The position numbers and the translations under genes were made by a program. From the NCBI RefSeq assembly GCF_010093595.1, contig NW_022985439.1, forward strand, positions 182,869 to 246,868: 64,000 nt of DNA, in the 5' to 3' direction. Numbering within the stretch: the stretch's first letter is position 1; each line of letters starts with the position of its first letter. The notes under the pieces were generated by a model, which saw nothing but the letters and a program-made list of their open reading frames with translations, did no database searches and was not told the origin of the DNA. Below are positions 55,207 through 64,000 of the stretch, piece by piece. This DNA comes from Mytilinidion resinicola. Lineage: Eukaryota > Ascomycota > Dothideomycetes > Mytilinidiales > Mytilinidiaceae.

Positions 55207-56455
55207 TCAGATGCGGGCTGGAAGGGTTGCAGCGCGACCAAGATTTGCCCTATTCGGGGCCGACGAGATTGTCGAAATCTCAGGGTTGTCTTTCCGTGAG
55301 ACTGGAGTTATCTCGTCAACTTTCTTCTCATCCGCATCGGTAGCGGGAGCGGTGTCAGATGGACGCTTCTTTGCGCAGCTCAGTGCTTTCGGCCAACGCC
55401 TTTCACGGACGGAGGGTCAGTATTGATCCGCTACGTCGGTTTCGAGATCAGATATAGGGAAGTAGGTACTTACCACCAAATAACAAGAGCAAGCACGCTC
55501 ACTGAACCGACGACTACTCCAACAACACCACCCCTTGAAAAATCTGTTCCAGACCGTTATTACTATGCGCACGAAAACACGACGTTTGAGTAAGTACCGA
55601 CCTGTCGGGAACGTATTACCAGTTGGATTTGCAGTCGGGCTCGGATTCGCAGTCCCTACTACTGAACTCGTGGCCTCTGTTAATGTGACCCCCCCAGTGC
55701 TTGGTGGTAATGAGGTTTCTACTGAAGTTCGCCGCGTGATGATAATTCCAGGCTCGCTGGCATTCGTCAAAATGCTGCTTTCCCCATTATAGGTTCGAGA
55801 AACCGAGCTGGTAAAGGCGGATACAGCACAGCCATGCTCGGTCATTTCTGTCCCTGCGTTGTACACGTAGATCCACTCATAACAATTCGGTAAGGCTGAA
55901 TCCGTACATGTTGCTACGTATGGATCAGGAGTACAGCTATCCGTGCAGAGCGTCACGGAAGCCTTGGGAACGCAGGAAGTTGCTAACATGCAATCCGAAA
56001 GAGAGCTGGGGTCGCAACAGCCGTGTATACTGTAATAGCTGTTGGTGGCACAAACGTAATCTGGATCAAAACACGTGAGGAGCGATGTGAAAATGCCATT
56101 AACATATCCACAGGTGTTTTCTCCCGGGTCCTGCTTTCTGAGAAGCTCCAGACTACCCAGTTGTCGGTTTTCGGGACTGTTTGTGGTCTTGGGCGACGAA
56201 TACACATGATCAAGCTCTGCACCATTCGTCGGGCGAATGGCCTTTGGTGCGTTTCCTGGACTGGCATGATATGGTGGTGGATTATCGTGGGAATTTAGAC
56301 TGGGAGAAGCTGTTGAAAAGAGTTCCGCGGGATCTCCAGCCTAGAGAGTTTCAGCAAGCTCAGCCTCGTCGTTCCAATATTCAAAGGGCCTCTAAGAGGC
56401 TTACCGGACGGGCGCCTACACATCTCAGAACAATTAGAAGAAACCAGATCGACAT
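55207..56455 (-). CDS. Cys-rich secreted type-I membrane protein
   Basis: Four exons on the minus strand (56455-56405, 56340-55598, 55533-55474, 55378-55207) sum to 341 codons plus stop, with all phases consistent. Exon 1 encodes a signal peptide (MSIWFLLIVLRCVGARP). The ectodomain holds about 20 Cys in a pattern common to fungal wall-associated proteins: ENTCGYVNGIFTS, then ATNSYYSIHGCCD, then CMLATSCVPKASVTLCTDSC, then NCYEWIYVYNAG. A Ser/Thr-rich stalk and GGVVGVVVGSVSVLALVIW (single TM) are followed directly by CCAKKRPS and a 50-residue cytosolic tail rich in Ser, Asp and Lys. This suggests a surface sensor or anchored wall protein. It starts 247 bp from the divergent 7-TM gene at 56703. 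Confidence 0.82.
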
Positions 56456-56702
56456 AATGAAATGGAATGCAGCGTTGCTGCAGAGATGAAGTTAGAGTAA
56501 GGCAGTTCTCTGCGCGGATGTGGGAAGAACGCCAATGGTCTTATCACAAGCTTGAGGTTTGGGGGGGGATCTTGGCTGCAGCACCCCCTCACTTGTGCTC
56601 AGCCGCACCAGGCTGTGAAATATTTCAAACATTTTTCGCAGACGGAAGACGCGACTTTTTGATTAGGCCAGCTTCCCCGTACGCTGCATCTTCCCAAACA
56701 AA
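56456..56702. promoter_or_regulatory. Bidirectional promoter of the Cys-rich and 7-TM genes
   Basis: Only 247 bp separate two divergent ATGs, so the promoters must overlap. A seven-G run is at 56561-56567. No TATA box is assigned. Confidence 0.5.
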
Positions 56703-58046
56703 ATGACGAATACCTCATCGATCGATTGCTCCACCCTGTCATCTAGAAAAGACTTCGCAGCCTATATCAAGTTAATCAGCGACAACGACAGTATAGATCT
56801 CAGCCTTGTGGAGAGATGCAAACCTCAAGTATGCGGCGCTCTGTGGGGTTCCGGGAATCCAGATATTTCAGGTAAGTTTCTCAGAATAGTTTCTCAGAAT
56901 ACGCGCTTCGATACAGTCTAACAAGCCACTAAGGCATTGGAATGTCTATTGGCTATGTGCTTGAGACAGCAATCAGCGTGATTCTAGTCGCTGTATTCAT
57001 CTTCCTGAGTTTTAGGAAAACCGATCGCCGAAGTCGGTGGATACGACTCATTTTGGCAAATTCCACCAGAGCTTTCTATGAGAACGCGATCTTCTTTGCA
57101 TCTGGAATCCAAATAGCGAGTATCGTGGTACTTGCTAAGGCTAATTTTGGAATCAGTGCGAATGGAATGGGTGCTATTACCATGAAGATTACCTGGTCAA
57201 TCTCACTCTTGACTTTACTTCCACTATTACCGTTGAGTTTCGGCAACTTCATCTTTCGAGAATCAAACAATGAACAAGAAGATTCCATCGAAAATATTCG
57301 GACCTCTTCAAGCGAAAGTGGAACCAAAGCTAGGGAGAATTCAGGTCATGTCGTTCTCGCAAATAAGAATGAAGAGGATGCGCAAGATCGGCGGCGCTTC
57401 TTTCTGTATGTCTTATGCTGGATGCTGTCTGTTTTCCCCTTTTTATCGCGAATGGTTGGAACCTTTGGTGAGTCTAGCTCTTACTTCCGATAGGTGCCTG
57501 GAAACGCAAACTAATCCTTGTGAAGGCCATAGCCAGATAGGATCAGGATCAGGCACAGTGGTCTCAACAACTGACTGGGCTCTAATTGAGCACGAATGCT
57601 TCAAGGGCGTCGACTCCCTACAGCCGTCACAAGAAACGGCCATGTCCGCGTTCGGTATCGGTAGCTGGCTTTTCCTATCTTTGACTGTAATATGGAAGAT
57701 TTTCCTCTCTGGCATTCAACGACAGCATCCGAATTCAAGGCTTGCGCGTCGGCTTCGACATGAGACTCTGTTTCTCGATACATATCGGCCATCAGAGTCA
57801 TGGCTGTGGATGTGTCTGTGCATTGTCACACCCTTACTGTCCGTATTCCAGATGTGGACATTCTTTCGCCTCCAGAGATTGCAAACACAGATGACGAAAG
57901 CTTCCGGGGGCGAAGATCCAGATACGGACTGGACATTTGGACAGATTGTTGCTGTGATTATGTTTACGCCGGTGTTAGTAGAAGTCGGATTCGTGATGAG
58001 GAATAGAAAGATATTTGACAAAGTCATTCGCGGAGAAGATACGTAG
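56703..58046 (+). CDS. Seven-TM fungal membrane protein
   Basis: Three exons (56703-56871, 56934-57467, 57526-58046) sum to 407 aa plus stop; the second intron has a clear CTAAT branch site. The N-terminal extracellular part has three to four Cys (ERCKPQVCGALWGSGNPDISG) and is followed by seven hydrophobic stretches: GYVLETAISVILVAVFIFLS, ENAIFFASGIQIASIVVLAK, ITWSISLLTLLPLLPLSFGN, FFLYVLCWMLSVFPFL, GIGSWLFLSLTVIWKIFLS, WLWMCLCIVTPLLSVFQMW and WTFGQIVAVIMFTPVLVEVG. The layout, the PD-(I/V)-(A/S)-GIG motif before TM1 and the WTFGQ motif at TM7 are shared with the gene at 53.5 kb. The family is an uncharacterised fungal one; receptor-like function would be speculation. Confidence 0.8.
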
Positions 58047-58548
58047 AATAACGGATTACGATTCAAAGTGAACGGCAGCACATGTATCCACAGGCATTGG
58101 AAGCGAACATATAATTACATCCCATGCAGTCGCATATTTGTATATGCAGAACTATGCACAACTCGGTGCTGGACTTAGTAGTTCTTTTCTGTTGATTGAG
58201 TGGCCTTTTCTGTCACTGGCTAAGAGGCGTCGGTGCGGGATCTTGACGAAGCCGAGCGGCCTCCGTCGATAACTCTTCAGGCAGTGAATGTATTTTGATG
58301 AGGAGATCTGCCTATGATTTGTGGCGACGTGTTTTAGAGTGGGTGTCGGGATTCGGACAAGAGTCGATCTTCACAGAAAAACCCCTCGGCTCCTTCGGTG
58401 CCGTTAGCGTCATTGTTCTTCCGTCTCATCCATCTCAGTCGACGGCATCATTCCACCATCCTTTCTGAATCGAAACCAAGTTCACATCGAACACGCGTCT
58501 AGTTTGACTAACAATTTGTCGTGGGGTTTCTAGCCTTCACACAGGAGT
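58047..58548. other. Intergenic, no gene seen
   Basis: 0.5 kb, the promoter side of the phosphoesterase gene. Nothing is recognised. Confidence 0.4.
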
Positions 58549-59427
58549 ATGCGCCTCTACGCCATCGGGGACCTCCACCTAGGCCATAAACAAAACCGGG
58601 ACGCACTCTCAGCTCTACGGCCACACCCTGAAGATGGCCTCATTCTGTGCGGAGATGTTGGAGAAACCTCCGAACATTTGTCCGTCGCGTTCGAGTCCAC
58701 CACATCTTACTTTCAGCAAGTTTTTTGGGTCCCGGGCAATCATGAGCTCTACACCATGCCCACGTCAGGACAGCCCAGGGGCATCGCGAAATATCAAGAA
58801 TGCGTCCAGCTAGCACGAAGTTACGGGATCAAAACTCCCGAAGATGAATATATGACGTGGGATGGCGAAGGTGGGCCTCATATCATCGCTCCGATCTTCA
58901 CGCTTTACGACTATAGCTACCGGCCTTCTCATGTGTCAAAAGAGAATGCGTTGGCCTGGGCTGAGGAAGAAGATATAGTTGCTACTGATGAAGCTCTCCT
59001 CTATCCTGATCCCTATCCATCAAGAGAGGCATGGTGTGATCAACTTATCACGAAGACTGAACAACGGCTTCAAGAAGCCGCGGCAACAGGCTTGCCACTT
59101 ATCGTAATCAATCACTGGCCTTTACGAGAAGATCTAGTTTTTATTCCTCGAGTCCCACGGTTTTCCTTGTGGTGTGGAACCAAGAGGACGGAAGATTGGC
59201 ACACGCGCTTCAACGCCAAAGTCGTTGTCAGTGGGCACCTACATGTTCCTCGAACAGACTGGAAAGATAGCGTTCGATTTGAAGAGTGTTCTCTGGGCTA
59301 CCCGCGCCAATGGGCAGATGCGAAAGAGAAGGGTCTAGATATCAATGGTCTACTGCGCGAGATCCTGCCTGGTCCACCACCACCGGAATCTGGTTCCACA
59401 ACTACCAAATGGCGCCGCTACGGTTAG
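58549..59427 (+). CDS. Calcineurin-like metallophosphoesterase
   Basis: An intronless 292-aa cytosolic protein. All five blocks of a dinuclear-metal phosphoesterase are visible: DLHLGH (D-x-H, residues 8-10), GDVGE (about 35), GNHE (about 64-67), the His in VINHWPL (about 188) and GHLH (about 226-229). No signal peptide is present. The substrate is unknown; relatives cleave phosphomonoesters or phosphodiesters. The start is the first ATG and lies directly before the beta-strand leading to the first metal ligand, so it is secure. No regulatory signal was recognised. Confidence 0.92.
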   Translation: MRLYAIGDLHLGHKQNRDALSALRPHPEDGLILCGDVGETSEHLSVAFESTTSYFQQVFWVPGNHELYTMPTSGQPRGIAKYQECVQLARSYGIKTPEDEYMTWDGEGGPHIIAPIFTLYDYSYRPSHVSKENALAWAEEEDIVATDEALLYPDPYPSREAWCDQLITKTEQRLQEAAATGLPLIVINHWPLREDLVFIPRVPRFSLWCGTKRTEDWHTRFNAKVVVSGHLHVPRTDWKDSVRFEECSLGYPRQWADAKEKGLDINGLLREILPGPPPPESGSTTTKWRRYG

Positions 59428-59553
59428 GGCTGGAGACGGTCCATTTTCTACTCATGGCAGAAGCCAATCCTTTTCTCCGTAAAAGGACGTCGGATTGGCA
59501 TCGAGCGAGCTTCCTATCTTTGTGGAATTCTCAGCGTCCGGCTGATATTCGGG

Positions 59554-59740
59554 CACGTGATGGCTAGACACGTGATGCATAGGTTTCTATACACGTGATG
59601 TGTAGATCTATACTAGGAGGCCTTCCTACTATAGATCTAGTCAATATTTAGGGCCGCACGGGCCCTCCCTACGTGTATAACCTAGCTAGATTCCTACACA
59701 GAATCGACATCTTTTGTCCTCCATTTTGTTATCACGTGAT
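59554..59740. repeat. Array of CACGTGAT words
   Basis: CACGTGAT occurs at 59554, 59569 and 59592 on the plus strand, and the full palindrome ATCACGTGAT at 59731-59740. CACGTG is the core site of fungal bHLH factors. Alternatively these are subterminal repeats of a decayed mobile element. Confidence 0.6.
59604..59638. repeat. 35-bp imperfect palindrome
   Basis: AGATCTATA at one end and TATAGATCT at the other, centred on GGCC, with mostly complementary sequence between. It can form a cruciform or RNA stem. It lies between the third and fourth CACGTGAT words. Confidence 0.65.
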
Positions 59741-60271
59741 CGGAATAATCACATCTTTCCTTGCAGCCAGCGTTCTCCTTTTCCAATCCACCGAGCTTTT
59801 CAACAAGATCGGTTCTACGGATCTATGCTCTATATCTATACACTTGCAATTTCAAAAACTTAATAAGGCGTTGTGCTGTTTCAGCATGATTCCTAACAAA
59901 TATCTGGTGGAGGTTGCAGGGGTGCTTCTCTAGCGTCAACTTCCCCGACGGAAGCAGGTCAGCCGACGACGGCTTTGCCGCGGGAAGCGAAGGCGGGACA
60001 CACTGCAGATCCACCACTCTCATCCTCTTGCTGTCTGATTAGATAAGAACTGCTCTACCTGCTGTTGTAGGATCCTCGCCATGGGCGGTGTATAAGCACT
60101 ACGATGCATCTGAATCGGCAAGCTATCTTCATGACACACAATTGTCCGAGAAGCTATCTTGTTGGCGAGCTATCTTCCTTGGAACCCCAGACCTCGCGAG
60201 CTTCCCTGGACCGGGTCTTCAAGAACCTCAATATTTCTTTCCAACGTTATTGAGGTGAGACCTGAACGACA

Positions 60272-62613
60272 ATGGAAGCTCGGCCGGAGACGAAGAGCGA
60301 GCAAGTCAATGGGTGTCAATTCCGTTCGCCTGGCAACAAGAGTAATTCTTGGGAATGGCGTGTGACAGTTGCCACCTTCTTTCTCTCTGCAGTCTTCGTA
60401 TACCAGCTACGAGATGTCGAATTTGGTGGGTTTGGTGGCAAAAGCATTTCGGACACTTCTCCGAGTTCCCTAGAACCCGAGAAGTTCTTATGGAAAGATG
60501 TAAGCGAAAGCTATATTTTGCGCGGGTGTTGCTAAACTCGCCTTGACATAGATTGAACCTTCCTCACAAATCGTCTACCATAGCTGTTATGACGGTCTCC
60601 AATGCGCTCGGTTGGAAGTCCCAATGGATTGGAATAGAACAGATGGCGCCGGCAACAAGGTTGCCATAGCCGTGGTCCGGGTGCCTGCCAAAGTCCATGT
60701 CACGGATTCTCGGTATGGAGGGCCTATCCTAATAAACCCAGGTGAGTTGTTGATTTTCATTGACAATTTCGTAGCTAAATCTGATTTCTCGACAGGTGGC
60801 CCCGGCGGTTCGGGAGTGGCACGTGTCCTTCGCGCTGGAAAGCAGCTTCAAACTGTCGTGGATTCTGGAGTAGCACCGGAAGAAGCCTCATACGATAGCT
60901 CGGAGACATACTTCGACATTATTGGATTCGACCCTCGGGGCATCAATAATACGACACCCACCATATCATGCTTCCCGAATTCGTTCTCCAGGCAAAGCTG
61001 GATCACACAAGCAGATGCTGAGGGAATGCTCGGAAGCTCCGACGTTTCCTTTAACTGGAACTGGAGACGCGCAAGAGCGCTTGCAGAGGGTTGCTCTAAA
61101 GAACTTGCTAAACCGTTATATGGGAACGAGCCGCTTGGTGAGCACGTCAATACGGTATGATTCTGTACAATCTTCCCAATACCTTAATTACTCACTGTGC
61201 TCAGGCTCCGGTCGCCCGCGACATGGTTGAGATCATCGAACGGCACGCGGAGTGGAGGGAGGCCGAAGGCGAAAAGGAGCAGGATGAACTCGACCGAAAC
61301 ACAGGCTTCGACCCTGATCAACCAATTATCGTCCGGACCAAATGGAACCAAGGGATCGAAAAGCTTCAGTACTGGGGCTTCTCCTACGGGACCCTTCTCG
61401 GGGCAACCTTTGCCGCTATGTACCCTGACAAGGTCCACCGCGTCGTTCTAGACGGCGTGGTCGATGCGGATTCCTATTACTACGGATACTGGGACAGCAA
61501 CCTTTGGGACTCTGACGAAATCTATATGAAATTCTTCGAGTACTGCTTCGAAGCTGGCCCGGATCTGTGTCCCTTCCATGACCCTCAAGGCTCCGCAGCC
61601 ATGCGAATCACATATGAAACGCTGCTAACGAAGATCTGGAACAATCCCCTGGCAATCCCGGGAAACGAAGAACGGGGGCCGGAGATCATTACCTGGACAG
61701 ACGTCAAGATCATTACGAAAACGGCGCTCTATCAGCCCCTGGGATACTTCTATATCTTAGCAGAATTGCTGGCCGATTTGACAAGGGGAGATGGTTCCAA
61801 GTTTGCCGCATTCAAGCAAGGCGAACGGACATGCAGTGGATGTCCTCTTCAAGAATGTCAAGAAGCCGGGCCATATTCACGCGAGTGCATGATTACAGAC
61901 TGGGATGGCGTTGATGCATCCTCGGCAGTCCTTTGCACCGATGGAATCTTTCTCGGTGATATCGACGAGGAAGGTTTCAAAGAGTACTGGCAGACGTTGA
62001 AAAATCAAAGTCATGCAATGGGTGATTACTGGGCTCGTACTCGACTGAGCTGCGTGGGTTGGAACAATACCGCCAAGTGGAGACATCCTGGTAAGTGCAA
62101 CCCACGATTTATCATTGGTATGAAGCTTACTGATGGCTCTTGAAAAGGCCCTTTCGCAGGGAATACCTCTCATCCAATTTTATGGATCAGCAATACCCTA
62201 GACACTGTCACGCCTATCAGGAAGTATGATCAGTCCTCGATTTTGCACTCTGAAGAGTGTTAATGCTGTGCAGCGGACAAAAAATGAAAGACCAGTTCCC
62301 AGGATCGGTTCTTCTAGAGCAAAACTGTCAAGGTGTATGTCATTCCCCCCAGTTGTTCTGCTTTGTCTTGAGAACAGCTTGTCGCTAATCTCCAAGCTAT
62401 ACATAGCACTGCTCTTTCACGGCTCCATCAATATGTACTGCGAAGGCAGTCCGATCTTACTTCCAGACTGGAGCTCTCCCTCCGCCGAATACCCTTTGTG
62501 AGGCCGACGTGAAACCGTTCTTTAATGACACACCGCCCTTCCGAACCCTGGAAACGTCAGATGTCGAACTGCTAGATGCCCTGATAGTTGCTTCGAAGAA
62601 CTTCATGGATTGA
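60272..62613 (+). CDS. Membrane-anchored TAP-like serine peptidase (alpha/beta hydrolase)
   Basis: Seven exons (60272-60499, 60552-60741, 60796-61154, 61205-62090, 62148-62223, 62274-62334, 62407-62613) sum to 668 aa plus stop with every phase matching. Residues about 25-45 form one uncleaved N-terminal TM anchor (EWRVTVATFFLSAVFVYQL). The fold then follows: NPGGPGGSG oxyanion-hole region, FDIIGFDPRGI, the nucleophile elbow GFSYGT (Ser about 319), the Asp in NTLDTVTPI (about 571) and the His in GHCS (601), followed by the C-terminal TAP-like domain LPPPNTLCEADVKPFF. Fungal and actinomycete relatives are S33-type tripeptidyl/prolyl aminopeptidases or hydrolases. Cys-rich loops (CSGCPLQEC) fit an extracellular or lumenal location. 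All catalytic residues are intact. Confidence 0.92.
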
Positions 62614-63038
62614 ACTGGATGCACCCAAAGTCGCAGGAAGAGGGAGTCAGTGTTTCCAGGCGAGTCTACGATATCCATAATTACAATGGTTGATTCCGTT
62701 CATGTTGCTTCTCCTTAGTATTACATGCCTACCCACTCTTCATCAGGCATGTAGCATAGGTTGAATTCCGGGAATTCAGGGCAACGCTCATAGCTTTATT
62801 ATCTACCTCCATCTAGTCCACAGTCCCATATCTTGCCGTGGTGGTCCGAAAAACCGCCAAAATGCTTGAACCATAGCTCCAAACGCCTGACTGAAGGTAC
62901 AATCTCTAAGTCCGCACAAAGGTATACTAATAGTATTTAGGCACAAGTCCAGATTGCTCACCACATATTACCGCCGTGGCCAAACCCACCGCGACTGCCG
63001 CAATTCTCAGAAGACCGTTCGTCCTCGAAGTGGAATTC
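62614..63038. other. Intergenic between convergent genes
   Basis: 0.42 kb. No gene is seen. Confidence 0.4.
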
Positions 63039-64000
63039 TTAATTCCTCAACAATCTCGTCGGCTCCTTGTCGCTTGTGGTGAAATATCGAACAGCTCCGC
63101 TGTCGCAAGGATAGGCGCAATTGCACTTAGGCGGAAGGTCATCCATTGAAGTCGATTCAATAGCCCTCATCTCGTCATCCATGTCGACATATGTCCCTTT
63201 CTTCTGGGCCTCGAGAACGGTCTGCCACTTGGCTTTGATACTGTTCTTGACGTACCATTCTACGTACACTTGCGGGATATGACCCACATACTTCTTCGCG
63301 AACGTCATGATCTAGTTGACTATAGTGTTATGGCAGCCCCCATGTAGCGGCCTTAACGCAAAATTCCAGCCCTTCTCGCGCTGGTCGATACACCACGGGT
63401 CCCTATATTGGCCGTACATTGGGGACGGGAGCTTGATCCCCAGGCGCTGAAGTGTCGGAACGTTGAGGAGGAAATTGCACGCTGGTGGCGGCGACGCAAT
63501 TCTGCCCTCGTCAAGCCAGGGCTGGACGCGGATGCCGAAGAAGTAGATATACTCCATCATCGAGAAGGACAGTCCGATGTGGGTAAAAACATTGGGGATT
63601 AGTACCCGGAGTGTTTTGAGGAGCGGTAGGATATCTGCGTGCGTCTGGTCCGCGAACGAGACGCGACTAAGGAACGCCGCGTCCCTGCACTCCGCATACA
63701 CCTGCTTGCTGACTCGAAGCAGTGCGTAGTTCGGCACATCCACGATGTCTGCACGCCGCGCCGTACCTGCCCACTCCTCAGGCGGCTTATACCCGTATCC
63801 AAGACTTGCAATCCAAATCTCCTCTCCGTCTTCAGTCGCGCGGAAAGAAGCTTCTGAATAGAGACCCACCCCAATCGCCTGCCCGAAAACCGCCAACCTC
63901 AACTCCTTAGGCAGTTCCATGACACGAAACTGCTTCCCATTCCTAGCCCACCACATCGCCTGCTTCTGGAACCCAACATCTCCGACATACTGCTCCGCAT
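63039..64000 (-). pseudogene. 3' part of an unknown gene, cut by the window edge, with an in-frame TAG
   Basis: The minus-strand frame is already open at the right edge (VGDVGFQKQAMWWARNGKQ) and reads FRVMELPKELRLAVFGQAIG, which resembles the start of fungal F-box/2EXR-type proteins, then VDVPNYALLRVSKQVYAECR. TAG at 63312-63314 follows HNTIVN, and the same frame resumes IMTFAKKYVGHIPQVYVEWY, VKNSIKAKWQTVLEAQKKGT and a Cys-containing end (CNCAYPC) to 63039. The sense continuity on both sides suggests a Trp-to-stop change in a VDW-I-like motif. No intron with GT/AG removes it. If the stop is genuine the protein loses its last 90 residues, though a shortened protein might still be functional. 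Confidence 0.6.

Larger units (their letters stand above)
59428..60271. other. Intergenic with CACGTG words and a palindrome
   Basis: 0.84 kb. It holds the repeat features listed next. The short frames present have no coding character. Confidence 0.5.

Noticed and set aside
1..64000. CRISPR arrays, rRNA, tRNA or bacterial-type operons
   Set aside because: No repeat-spacer pattern, rRNA stretch or tRNA cloverleaf was recognised by eye; intron-rich genes show this is eukaryotic nuclear DNA. A tRNA scan could still find something I missed.

Overview
The window is nuclear DNA of a filamentous ascomycete (Pezizomycotina, probably Dothideomycetes-like; the class is a guess). The evidence is many 50-120 bp GT..AG introns with CTAAC/CTGAC-like branch sites, two Zn(II)2Cys6 regulators, a HET-domain relic, a fungal P450, a TAP-like peptidase, fungal 7-TM proteins and a pogo/Fot1-type transposon. 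There is no operon logic. Genes lie on both strands, separated by 0.2-3.7 kb.

Layout. 0-9 kb: a small hypothetical ORF, a four-exon Zn2Cys6 regulator (minus), 2.3 kb without a gene, then a decayed GH3 beta-glucosidase with a PA14 insert. 9.2-11.0 kb: a complete pogo-like transposon with 56-bp inverted repeats and an intact 553-aa transposase, flanked by TA. 12.5-16.5 kb: three tandem, diverged and partly broken copies of an unrecognised gene family. 17.2-18.9 kb: an arylsulfotransferase-like secreted protein. 19-31 kb: a graveyard interspersed with live genes. Relics are a MOV10/UPF1-like helicase, an Xaa-Pro peptidase N-terminus, an APH-type kinase, an F-box-like protein and a HET protein; live genes are an ankyrin/kelch-like protein and a complete cytochrome P450. 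The relic zone ends with an 844-bp inverted-repeat element carrying a perfect 8-bp target duplication. 31.7-43.2 kb: a second Zn2Cys6 regulator divergent from a short-chain dehydrogenase, a frameshifted hypothetical gene, a sugar-porter MFS gene and a 1057-aa protein kinase. 43.7-48.6 kb: one intronless 1644-aa gene with a C-terminal methyltransferase-like domain, followed by 3.7 kb of mostly GC-rich DNA without a convincing gene. 52.4-62.6 kb: a small membrane protein, two distantly related 7-TM proteins flanking a secreted, membrane-anchored Cys-rich protein, a metallophosphoesterase and a membrane-anchored TAP-like serine peptidase. 63.0-64.0 kb: the 3' part of a gene running off the right edge.

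The clearest window-wide theme is gene decay. At least six genes or relics have premature stops in otherwise well-preserved reading frames. Several stops fall exactly where the family has an invariant Trp or Gln (for example the WSWAS motif of HET and the PSYWEYSR motif of APH), so they are best explained by C-to-T or G-to-A transitions. Some of these fit the CpA/TpG context of repeat-induced point mutation, others do not.

The best candidates for something undescribed are the tandem family at 12.5-16.5 kb and the 53.5-58.0 kb trio, in which two related 7-TM proteins surround a Cys-rich type-I membrane protein whose gene shares a 247-bp divergent promoter with one of them. No gene set here looks like a complete biosynthetic cluster. 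Coordinates of spliced genes come from reading splice sites by eye. Where exon lengths sum to a clean frame I say so; elsewhere the inner boundaries are approximate.
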